Below, one piece after another: positions 1 to 5,227 of a stretch of 5,227 nucleotides of DNA (within the stretch, counting starts at the first letter, position 1; each line of letters begins with the position of its first letter). Below the pieces are notes generated by a model. It did no database searches. It was not told the DNA's origin and saw nothing but the letters and a program-made list of their open reading frames with translations. Source of the DNA: Clostridia bacterium (lineage in GTDB: Bacteria > Bacillota > Peptococcia > DRI-13 > DTU073); contig JAQVYD010000087.1 of assembly GCA_028709105.1 (NCBI GenBank), positions 1-5,227 on the forward strand. Reading direction: 5' to 3'. The position numbers and the translations under genes are program-made.

Positions 1-1
1 C

Positions 2-481
2 AGTAGAAAACCGTTAAAAATCGGGGTAATTGGGGAAATATATGTATTGATAGAGCCTTTTGCTAATTTGGATATGCAGGCTACGCTCGGGGAAATGGGA
101 GTTTATACGGAGAGAGCGATGCATTTATTCCACTGGCTTAAAGAGAACACGAAATTATCTCATCACGAAAAGACGGTAATTAAATCGGCACGCCCTTACT
201 TGCGCCAAAAGATTGGTGGACATGGCCTTAATTCAGTGGGAGAGACGGTGATGTTTGCCCAGCGTGGTTTTGATGGAGTAATCCAACTTGCCCCTTTCTC
301 TTGTATCCCGGAGATTGTGGCGAAAGGAATTTTACCCCAGGTTTCACATGACCAAGGGATTCCTGTGATGACTATCTTTTTGGATGAAATGATGGGTAAG
401 GCGGGAATGCAGACAAGATTAGAGGCTTTTGTGGATTTATTGTTACAACGGCGAGAATTAAAACTGGCACAAGCTCTTTAG
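2..481 (+). CDS. CoA-activase-related protein, COG3581/DUF2229 type, C-terminal part (5' truncated by window)
   Basis: The reading frame is open from the first complete codon, so this is the last 159 residues of a longer protein; the TTG at 47 lies inside a conserved strand and is not the start. What is seen: an opening Rossmann-like stretch KIGVIGEIYVLIEPFANLDM, a GGHG turn, then a block reading GFDGVIQLAPFSCIPE with one conserved-looking Cys, and near the end LDEMMGKAGMQTRLEAFVDLL. These are hallmarks of the C-terminal region of the 2-hydroxyacyl-CoA dehydratase/activase-related proteins of COG3580/COG3581 (DUF2229). Family members occur either as stand-alone proteins of a few hundred residues or as the C-terminal part of giant activases of about 1400 residues. 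The biochemical role of the family is not established; the Cys suggests Fe-S cluster binding (inference). An activase gene follows after 48 bp, indicating an operon. Family assignment is firm, function is not. Confidence 0.88.
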   Translation, partial: SRKPLKIGVIGEIYVLIEPFANLDMQATLGEMGVYTERAMHLFHWLKENTKLSHHEKTVIKSARPYLRQKIGGHGLNSVGETVMFAQRGFDGVIQLAPFSCIPEIVAKGILPQVSHDQGIPVMTIFLDEMMGKAGMQTRLEAFVDLLLQRRELKLAQAL

Positions 482-516
482 TTTTAAGCTAAAGGGGATT
501 ATTATGATTTATGGTT

Positions 517-522
517 AGGAGG
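517..522 (+). promoter_or_regulatory. Shine-Dalgarno site of the activase gene (decides GTG start)
   Basis: AGGAGG lies 4 nt before a TTG at 527 and 7 nt before a GTG at 530. The second spacing is near the optimum and GTG is the stronger initiator, so the start at 530 is preferred; the TTG adds only one residue. Confidence 0.7.
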
Positions 523-529
523 AGCCTTG

Positions 530-1492
530 GTGAAAAAAGCTTATCTCGGTGTAGATGTAGGTTCGGTAAGTACGAATATGGTGGTGGCTGATGAAAAAGG
601 AGAAATCCTGGAAAGCTTATATATCAGGACGATGGGTCAGCCGGTAAAGGCCGTGCAGAGCGGACTAAAGAAATTAGGGGATAAATTAAAAACAGGGGTA
701 CAGATTATGGGCGTAGGGGTAACGGGGAGTGCTCGTAATTTGTCCGCGGTCTTGGTAGGAGCCGATGTCGTCAAAAATGAAATTACCGCCCATGCTGTGG
801 CTGTTTCGCAACTAGCTCCCGGTGCGCAAACAATTATTGAAATAGGCGGGCAGGATTCTAAAATCATTATTATGCGGGACGGTGTGGTTACTGATTTTGC
901 CATGAATACCGTTTGTGCTGCGGGGACCGGTTCTTTTCTTGATCAACAGGCTGCCCGTCTCAATATCCCTATTGAAAGGTTTGGCGAATTAGCTTTAAAA
1001 GCTCATACCCCGGTGCGTATTGCTGGTCGTTGTGCTGTCTTTGCCGAGTCGGATATGGTGCACAAACAGCAGCTCGGTCACTCGGTGGAGGATATTATTG
1101 CCGGTCTTTGTGAAGCTTTAGTTCGTAATTATCTTAATAATGTGGGTAAGGGGAAGGAAATCCTTGCTCCTGTAGTTTTCCAAGGCGGGGTGGCGGCAAA
1201 TGTGGGGATTAAAGCAGCCTTTGAAAAAACGCTGCATACAGAGGTGAATATTCCCAAATATTATGATGTCATGGGTTCTGTCGGCTGTTGCTATTTAGCG
1301 AGGGAGGCGACTCGGGATAAACCCACGAAATTCAAAGGTTGGCAGGCGGCGGAATTTAAGTTTCGCCCCACTAGTTTTGAATGTCAAGGCTGCCCCAATA
1401 TGTGTGAAGTTATTCAGATTTATGAAAATGAGGTGATTATTGCTCGTTGGGGTGACCGTTGCGGGAAATGGTCTAATGCCGGTTTTGTTTAA
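530..1492 (+). CDS. Acyl-CoA dehydratase activase (HgdC/BadF/BcrA-type ATPase) with Cys-rich C-terminal tail
   Basis: This is an ATP-dependent one-electron donor of the 2-hydroxyacyl-CoA dehydratase / benzoyl-CoA reductase activator family (ASKHA fold, PF01869). Family knowledge: a homodimer holds one [4Fe-4S] cluster between subunits, and ATP hydrolysis drives a low-potential electron into a partner enzyme. Seen, numbered from the GTG: phosphate-binding loop DVGSVST at about 9-15, GVGVTGSAR at 61-69, EIGGQDSK at 104-111, cluster Cys129 in NTVCAAGTGSF, second cluster Cys168 in GRCAVFAESD, and the adenosine-side motif FQGGVAANVG at about 217-226. At 320 residues it exceeds the roughly 260 of HgdC because of a tail from about residue 265 carrying Cys285, Cys288, Cys292 and Cys311 (CxxCxxxC...DRC). 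It is probably cotranscribed with the upstream COG3581-type gene. No dehydratase alpha/beta subunits are visible, so the true partner is unknown. The 3' end overlaps a convergent minus-strand gene by 20 bp. Confidence 0.93.
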   Translation: MKKAYLGVDVGSVSTNMVVADEKGEILESLYIRTMGQPVKAVQSGLKKLGDKLKTGVQIMGVGVTGSARNLSAVLVGADVVKNEITAHAVAVSQLAPGAQTIIEIGGQDSKIIIMRDGVVTDFAMNTVCAAGTGSFLDQQAARLNIPIERFGELALKAHTPVRIAGRCAVFAESDMVHKQQLGHSVEDIIAGLCEALVRNYLNNVGKGKEILAPVVFQGGVAANVGIKAAFEKTLHTEVNIPKYYDVMGSVGCCYLAREATRDKPTKFKGWQAAEFKFRPTSFECQGCPNMCEVIQIYENEVIIARWGDRCGKWSNAGFV

Positions 1493-1796
1493 AGTTAAAG
1501 CTTAAGCCTGTTTTAGGGAGCTGCAGCGGAGGGGGTGAGCTTGCTTCTGCCTCGGCTAAAGGATGACGTGGGGCAATGACAACCGTAATACTGTTAATAA
1601 TAACTTTTTTCTCATCATATTCAACCCGAGGTACAATTACGGATAATTCTGAAGGTACCTCTGAGGTGGTTTCTCTTTTCACCAATAAGTTTAAACCCCA
1701 TAAGTTAAGCCTAATTTCATCATGCGTTAAATGAGAATTAGAGGTTTTGAATTTTTGTAAATTGTTTTTTAGTTTATTAAAGAGAGATTTCCCCAT
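1473..1796 (-). CDS. Hypothetical protein, 107 residues, orphan on minus strand
   Basis: I do not recognise this protein. Support for it being real: an ATG start at 1796-1794 preceded by GGGGAGG with 8 nt spacing; codon use like its neighbours (TTA leucine, AAA lysine, GAA glutamate); no competing plus-strand gene in the 384-bp gap; and an ordinary protein composition. The first ~40 residues are basic and amphipathic (Lys/Asn/Leu-rich, one Trp), residues ~45-75 look like alternating beta strands (SVIVPRVEY, KVIINSITVVIAP), and the last ~30 residues are Ala/Glu then Pro-rich and probably disordered. There is no signal peptide, no membrane segment and no Cys, so it is likely cytoplasmic. It converges on the activase gene, overlapping its last 20 bp, and diverges from the kinase gene across an 80-bp spacer with a palindrome. 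A small regulatory or structural protein is possible, but nothing in the sequence proves it. Confidence 0.6.
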   Translation of the reverse strand: MGKSLFNKLKNNLQKFKTSNSHLTHDEIRLNLWGLNLLVKRETTSEVPSELSVIVPRVEYDEKKVIINSITVVIAPRHPLAEAEASSPPPLQLPKTGLSFNFKQNRH

Positions 1797-1804
1797 TTTC
1801 TTTT

Positions 1805-1811
1805 CCTCCCC
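1805..1811 (-). promoter_or_regulatory. Shine-Dalgarno site of the minus-strand orphan gene
   Basis: On the minus strand this reads GGGGAGG, followed by an 8-nt purine-rich spacer and ATG. A near-ideal ribosome binding site at the right distance is the strongest single argument that the 107-residue reading frame is translated. Confidence 0.65.
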
Positions 1812-1845
1812 GTTCTATATCTTATGGTAATAAAATTAAAAGGTT

Positions 1846-1861
1846 TTTAAATATATTTAAA
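1846..1861. repeat. Perfect 16-bp AT-only palindrome between divergent genes
   Basis: TTTAAATATATTTAAA is identical to its reverse complement. It sits in the 80-bp spacer between the divergent orphan and kinase genes and ends on the first A of the kinase Shine-Dalgarno sequence. It could be a dimeric repressor operator or a local RNA/DNA structure affecting kinase translation, but AT-rich spacers also produce such palindromes by chance. No promoter can be confidently placed around it. Confidence 0.5.
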
Positions 1862-1868
1862 GGAGGAG
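1861..1868 (+). promoter_or_regulatory. Shine-Dalgarno site supporting the kinase TTG start
   Basis: AGGAGGAG lies 8 nt upstream of the TTG at 1877. This start is needed to keep the first beta strand of the TGS domain (LLALEIQGKSMQ); the next in-frame ATG (Met19) would cut into the domain. Confidence 0.75.
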
Positions 1869-1876
1869 AATCAGCA

Positions 1877-3559
1877 TTGCAGGAAGGTCAACAGAAAGAG
1901 TTGCTAGCCTTAGAGATACAGGGAAAAAGTATGCAAGTACCATCGGGCACATCATTGCTAAGTATTGCTTCGTCTTTAGAAAAGGATTTTAGCTATCCCA
2001 TCTTAGGTGCTAAATATAATGGGGAACTGGTTGATTTATATATAGAAATAACTGTCCCGGGCAAAATCGAGTTTTTTGATATTACTTCACGAGAGGGGAT
2101 CAGAATTTATCGGCAGAGTCTGGTGTTTCTTCTGGCTCGGGCGGTAAACGAGTTATTCCCCCTTAGAAAATTAAAAGTCCAACATTCCCTGGGGAAGAGT
2201 TATTACTGTGAGTTTAAAGGAATGGACTATCTTTCTCCCTTAGATTTAATCGCTTTGGAAGCTAAAATGAAGGAATTTGTCAAAGCGGGAGAACCGATCA
2301 TTCCGCAGGATTTGAGCCGGGAAAATGCTTTACGGATTTTAGCGGCCCAAGGCCATGAGGAAAAGGTTGCGTTATTGGAAAATCTAAACTGGAAAAAAAT
2401 TCGCGTCTATACCTCCGGTTCTTATTCTAATTATTCGTATCGGCTTTTGGCACCTGATACCGGTAAATTAAAAGTGTTTAAACTTGAAGCATATGCCCAA
2501 GGTTTTTTATTGAGGTTTCCGGTTCCTGCTAATCCTACGCAGGTAGCTCCGTATCCCAATTTGCCTAAATTAGGTCAGGTCTTTCGGGAGTCGGAGGAAT
2601 GGGCGAGCATCTTGGGAGTTAATAATCTGGCCGGTTTATATGGACTTTGCCGTCACGACGAGGGCAAATACAATCAGCTCATCCATATCGCCGAAGCGTT
2701 ACATGAAAAAAAGATTGCCAGAATTGCCGATGAAATATATAGCCAGCATGATAAATTTAGAATCGTGCTGATTGCCGGACCTTCTTCTTCGGGAAAGACT
2801 ACTTTTGCTCAGCGCTTGGCGATACAGCTGCGGGTTTTGGGATTACAGCCTGTTCCGATTTCCCTTGATGATTATTTTGTTAATCGTGAGGATACGCCTC
2901 TGGATGAGCGGGGCGAGGTTGATTTTGAGGCGCTTGGGGCTATTGATTTAGAGCTTTTTAATCAGCATTTACGGGAGTTGATTGCCGGACTTCCGGTCGA
3001 GGTGCCTACTTTTAATTTTGAAACAGGTTGTCGAGAATGGTTCGGGAAAAAATTGCAGGTCAAGCCCGGGCAGCCGCTGATTATTGAAGGAATCCATGGC
3101 TTGAACGAGACGTTGACTTCTTCTGTGCAGAGAGGAAATAAATATAAAATTTACATTAGCGCTTTAACTCAGATTGCCATTGATGACCATAACCGGGTGC
3201 AAACTACCGATACCAGGTTGATTAGAAGGGTTGTCCGTGATTATCAGTTTCGGGGTCAGAGTGCCTTAAGAACATTAAAACTTTGGTCTTCGGTAAGGCG
3301 TGGTGAAGAAAAAAACATTTTCCCTTATCAGGAGGAAGCGGACATGATGTTCAATTCCGCCCTTCTTTACGAGTTAGGTGTTTTAAAGAAACATGCCTTC
3401 CCTTTATTAAGCGCGGTAAGTATTAAAGAGAAGGAATATACAGATGCCCGCAGGCTATTGGATTTGCTGGCATATTTCCCGGAGATTGCCGACCAGAATG
3501 TACCGCTTAACTCTATTTTACGGGAGTTTATCGGGGGCAGCTCTATTCACGGTCAGTGA
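1877..3559 (+). CDS. Nucleoside kinase (uridine kinase-like) with N-terminal TGS and ThrRS editing-like domains
   Basis: Probably phosphorylates a nucleoside with ATP or GTP in the cytoplasm (salvage); the exact substrate is unproven. Domains in order: TGS/ubiquitin-like ~10-72 with NGELVD at 48-53, as in threonyl-tRNA synthetase; a ThrRS second (N2, editing-like) domain ~73-215; a linker ~216-270; and a P-loop uridine kinase/phosphoribulokinase-type domain ~275-555. Kinase motifs: Walker A GPSSSGKTT at 301-309, substrate-side DDYFVNR at 331-337, EGIHGLN at 404-410, HNR at 438-440, an Arg-rich lid (RLIRRVVRD) at 447-455, and RRGEEKNIFPYQEEAD at 474-489. At 560 residues it matches the usual ~550 of this clostridial fusion family, so it is complete. 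By-eye alignment with E. coli ThrRS puts Gln80, Phe84, Ser187 and Leu191 at the metal/editing positions His73, His77, Cys182 and His186, so editing activity is probably lost. ThrRS aminoacylation and anticodon domains are absent. It starts at TTG with a strong ribosome binding site and stands alone between two spacers. Confidence 0.93.
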   Translation: MQEGQQKELLALEIQGKSMQVPSGTSLLSIASSLEKDFSYPILGAKYNGELVDLYIEITVPGKIEFFDITSREGIRIYRQSLVFLLARAVNELFPLRKLKVQHSLGKSYYCEFKGMDYLSPLDLIALEAKMKEFVKAGEPIIPQDLSRENALRILAAQGHEEKVALLENLNWKKIRVYTSGSYSNYSYRLLAPDTGKLKVFKLEAYAQGFLLRFPVPANPTQVAPYPNLPKLGQVFRESEEWASILGVNNLAGLYGLCRHDEGKYNQLIHIAEALHEKKIARIADEIYSQHDKFRIVLIAGPSSSGKTTFAQRLAIQLRVLGLQPVPISLDDYFVNREDTPLDERGEVDFEALGAIDLELFNQHLRELIAGLPVEVPTFNFETGCREWFGKKLQVKPGQPLIIEGIHGLNETLTSSVQRGNKYKIYISALTQIAIDDHNRVQTTDTRLIRRVVRDYQFRGQSALRTLKLWSSVRRGEEKNIFPYQEEADMMFNSALLYELGVLKKHAFPLLSAVSIKEKEYTDARRLLDLLAYFPEIADQNVPLNSILREFIGGSSIHGQ

Positions 3560-3597
3560 AAAAAATAATTCCCCAACGAGGAATAACAGTTTTACGA

Positions 3598-3626
3598 TAG
3601 ACATATTAACTAGAAGGTGTTATAAT
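3598..3626 (+). promoter_or_regulatory. Sigma-A promoter with extended -10 for the NSS transporter
   Basis: The -35 box TAGACA (3598-3603, one mismatch to TTGACA) and the perfect -10 box TATAAT (3621-3626) are separated by the optimal 17 bp, and a TGN extended -10 element sits at 3618-3620. Transcription would begin near 3632-3634, leaving a leader of about 35 nt before the start codon. This leader is too short for a riboswitch, so control would have to act on initiation or through an operator overlapping the promoter. Confidence 0.85.
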
Positions 3627-3652
3627 ACAACATATTCAATTTAGATAAAAAT

Positions 3653-3658
3653 AAGGAG
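3653..3658 (+). promoter_or_regulatory. Shine-Dalgarno site of the NSS transporter
   Basis: AAGGAG, continuing to AAGGAGTTGAT (one mismatch to the full anti-SD complement), is 5 nt from a TTG at 3664 and 11 nt from an ATG at 3670. Neither spacing is ideal; ATG is preferred as the stronger codon, and the choice changes only two residues. Confidence 0.6.
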
Positions 3659-3669
3659 TTGATTTGTCA

Positions 3670-5175
3670 ATGGCGCGTGATCAATGGGGTACTAGGCTGG
3701 GCTTTATTCTTGCTGCCATAGGCTCCGCAATTGGCTTGGGAAACATCTGGCGTTTCCCGTATGTTTGCGCTTCCAATGGAGGCGGTGCGTTTTTATTCCC
3801 GTATTTTTTCGCTATTATTACTGCAGGTATTCCTATTCTAATTTTGGAATTTACGATTGGGCAGAAATTTAAAGGCGGGGCTCCTGTGGCTCTGGGGAAA
3901 ATGAATAAAAGATGGGAATGGTTAGGTTGGTTCCAGGCGGCGGTAGCTTTTTTTATTGCTACTTATTATGTAGCCATTGTGGCTTGGGCGATCAGCTACA
4001 TTGGTTTCTCGGCTACGCAAGCTTGGGGCGCGGACACCAAGTCCTTCTTCTTTAGTCAATACCTGAAGTTATCAGAAGGACCTTTGAACCTCGGCGGAAT
4101 CCAGTTGCATATTTTGATTCCTTTCCTGGCGGTTTGGCTGATTGGTTATGTTATTCTTTCCAAGGGGATTAAAAATGGGATTGAAAAAGCAAATAAGGTT
4201 TTAATCCCTACGTTGATTGTTTTAACCGGGGTTATTGTCGTGCGCGGGCTCACTTTACCCGGTGCGCTGGATGGTCTTAATTACTTATTCACTCCTAACT
4301 GGGAAATGATTAGGCAGCCTCAGGTTTGGGTCGCTGCTTATAGTCAGATTTTCTTCAGCCTTAGTATCGGTTTTGCCATTATGATTGCTTATTCCAGTTA
4401 TCTGCCGGAGAAAACTGATTTGGTAAACAGTGCTTTTATTACTGCTTTTACTAATCACGGTTTTGAAATCTTTGCCGCTCTCGGTGTTTTTAGTGTCTTG
4501 GGTTATATGGCAGGTACGCAAGGTGTGCCTGTGGCTGAAGTGGCCGCGGCCGGACCGGGCTTGGCTTTTGTGGTTTTCCCGGCGGCGATTAGCGCTTTGC
4601 CTGCTTTTAAAGGAACAGTGGGGGTTATTTTCTTCACGACCTTAGTTTTTTCCGGTTTTACTTCTTTCATTTCGATTATCGAGGCTTTTACGACTGGAGT
4701 TATTGATAAATTTAATCTGTCCAGGCAAAAAGCACTGAACCTTTGTATGGGCTGCTCTTTTGTCATCAGTTTCGCTTTCGTTACCGGAGCCGGTCTCTAT
4801 ATCCTGGATATTCTCGATTATTTCATTAATAACTTCGGAATTGTTTTAGGTGGAGTTTTGGAAGTCATTTTGGTGGGTTGGTTCTTTGACCTGGAAGGGT
4901 TACGTATACATGCCAACAGGTATTCTGATTTTGCTGTCGGCAAGTGGTGGACTTATATGATTAAGTTTGTTACTCCTCTTGTTTTAGGTTTTATGTTTAT
5001 TCAGAACTTCATTCAAAATATTAAGATGCCTTATGAAGGATATCCGCTTAATGCTTTATTAATGATTGGTTGGGGAGCTTTTGCCCTTTGTTTTGTCTTC
5101 GGTTTCGTTTTTTACTTGATGAAAGGTGATCCTTCGGTCATGCTTCAGCCTGGTAAGGAGGAGGTTAGTAAATAA
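3670..5175 (+). CDS. Sodium-dependent amino-acid transporter, NSS/SNF family (MetP-like large subunit)
   Basis: An inner-membrane Na+/amino-acid symporter of the LeuT/neurotransmitter:sodium symporter family. Seen (numbered from the alternative TTG at 3664; subtract 2 for the ATG): TM1 motif GSAIGLGNIWRFPY at 20-33; NGGGAFLFPY at 38-47; TM3 TYYVAIVAW at 100-108; TM6 unwound region FFSLSIGF at 230-237; TM8 GFTSFISI at 331-338. About 12 hydrophobic segments are visible, the last near 462-486, where many bacterial homologues have 11. By-eye alignment with LeuT matches Asn27 and Asn264 to the Na1 ligands Asn27/Asn286, and Thr333/Ser334 to the Na2 ligands Thr354/Ser355. Glu268 matches LeuT Glu290, the residue that makes bacterial members chloride-independent. 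The substrate is not readable from sequence; the following MetS-like gene suggests methionine, alanine or similar neutral amino acids. It has its own promoter. Alternative start: TTG 3664. Confidence 0.94.
   Translation: MARDQWGTRLGFILAAIGSAIGLGNIWRFPYVCASNGGGAFLFPYFFAIITAGIPILILEFTIGQKFKGGAPVALGKMNKRWEWLGWFQAAVAFFIATYYVAIVAWAISYIGFSATQAWGADTKSFFFSQYLKLSEGPLNLGGIQLHILIPFLAVWLIGYVILSKGIKNGIEKANKVLIPTLIVLTGVIVVRGLTLPGALDGLNYLFTPNWEMIRQPQVWVAAYSQIFFSLSIGFAIMIAYSSYLPEKTDLVNSAFITAFTNHGFEIFAALGVFSVLGYMAGTQGVPVAEVAAAGPGLAFVVFPAAISALPAFKGTVGVIFFTTLVFSGFTSFISIIEAFTTGVIDKFNLSRQKALNLCMGCSFVISFAFVTGAGLYILDILDYFINNFGIVLGGVLEVILVGWFFDLEGLRIHANRYSDFAVGKWWTYMIKFVTPLVLGFMFIQNFIQNIKMPYEGYPLNALLMIGWGAFALCFVFGFVFYLMKGDPSVMLQPGKEEVSK
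5157..5164 (+). promoter_or_regulatory. Shine-Dalgarno site of the small subunit, inside the transporter 3' end
   Basis: GGAGGAGG within the last codons of the transporter lies 10 nt upstream of the ATG at 5175. It gives the small protein its own initiation signal while the overlap of stop and start favours translational coupling. Confidence 0.65.
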
Positions 5176-5227
5176 TGAATACTAGTGCTTTAATCATGTT
5201 TCTTGTAGGGGCGACGATGCTGTGGGG
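5175..5227 (+). CDS. MetS-type NSS transporter small subunit, N-terminal part (3' truncated by window)
   Basis: Seventeen complete codons are visible, reading MNTSALIMFLVGATMLW and entering a Gly codon at the window edge. The pattern of a short polar N-terminus (MNTSA) followed at once by a hydrophobic helix ending in W-G is that of the methionine/alanine import family NSS small subunit (MetS, PF16951), usually about 30-60 residues with one membrane helix. Family knowledge: in Corynebacterium glutamicum MetS is needed with the NSS protein MetP for methionine and alanine uptake. Its ATG shares one base with the transporter stop (TAATG), so the two are surely cotranscribed and probably translationally coupled. 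The call rests on few residues plus very strong context; the rest of the gene lies outside the window. Confidence 0.8.
   Translation, partial: MNTSALIMFLVGATMLW

Noticed and set aside
504..518. ATG reading frame between the two activase-system genes
   Set aside because: It stops after four codons (ATG ATT TAT GGT TAG) and has no matching ribosome binding site; at most a chance mini-ORF.
637..903. 88-codon minus-strand frame opposite the activase
   Set aside because: It lies wholly within a strongly conserved activase coding region, has no family resemblance and is an antisense shadow.
1473..1530. LPKTG sortase-like motif in the tail of the minus-strand orphan
   Set aside because: No signal peptide, no hydrophobic segment after the motif and no proper positively charged tail, so it cannot be a sortase substrate; the match is coincidental.
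1499..1530. Short palindromes GCTTAAGC and GCTGCAGC after the activase stop as a bidirectional terminator
   Set aside because: Each is only 8 bp with no loop or T-tract, and the region is within the minus-strand coding frame.
1852..1857. TATATT as a -10 box for the kinase gene
   Set aside because: No acceptable -35 box at 16-18 bp upstream, and transcription would begin at or inside the Shine-Dalgarno sequence.
3568..3584. Small hairpin ATTCC...GGAAT after the kinase stop, as a terminator
   Set aside because: Only five base pairs, three of them A-T, with a 7-nt loop and no U-tract directly after it. Too weak to call an intrinsic terminator.
3444..3644. 66-codon plus-strand frame overlapping the kinase 3' end
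   Set aside because: An out-of-frame shadow of the conserved kinase C-terminus that runs through the transporter promoter; no ribosome binding site or family match.
4285..4766. Three frames (4285-4521 minus, 4430-4645 plus, 4503-4766 minus) inside the transporter gene
   Set aside because: All lie inside the transporter coding region, which carries clear NSS motifs; their translations are low-complexity shadows of hydrophobic codons.

Overview
This window looks like part of the chromosome of an anaerobic, moderately AT-rich Firmicute, most likely a Clostridia-class organism. The reasons are strong AGGAGG-type ribosome binding sites, frequent TTG/GTG starts, a consensus sigma-A promoter with an extended -10, an oxygen-sensitive type of iron-sulfur activase, and a nucleoside kinase fused to a ThrRS-like N-terminus, a type typical of Clostridia. 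The assignment rests on gene content and style only; I cannot name a genus.

Layout: (1) Positions 2-481 hold the C-terminal end of a CoA-activase-related protein (COG3581/DUF2229 type) that enters from the left. (2) Positions 530-1492 hold an acyl-CoA dehydratase activase (HgdC/BadF/BcrA ATPase family), 48 bp downstream and probably in the same operon. (3) Positions 1473-1796, minus strand, hold a 107-residue orphan protein that converges on and overlaps the activase 3' end by 20 bp and has a strong Shine-Dalgarno sequence. (4) Positions 1797-1876 are a short, AT-rich divergent intergenic region with a perfect 16-bp palindrome. (5) Positions 1877-3559 hold a 560-residue nucleoside (uridine-type) kinase with TGS and ThrRS editing-like domains at its N-terminus. 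(6) Positions 3560-3669 are intergenic and contain a near-consensus promoter. (7) Positions 3670-5175 hold a 12-TM sodium-dependent NSS-family (SNF) amino-acid transporter. (8) Position 5175 to the window end holds the first codons of a tiny membrane protein matching the MetS-type small subunit of methionine/alanine NSS importers, with its ATG overlapping the transporter stop codon.

The window reads as three or four transcription units. The activase pair is likely one redox unit: an ATP-driven [4Fe-4S] electron donor plus a related partner whose substrate is unknown. The kinase stands alone and probably serves nucleoside salvage. The transporter and its small subunit form a translationally coupled amino-acid uptake pair under their own promoter. 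Most of the content belongs to known families. The least explained items are the minus-strand orphan and its upstream palindrome, the Cys-rich tail of the activase, and the role of the inactivated ThrRS-like domain on the kinase.
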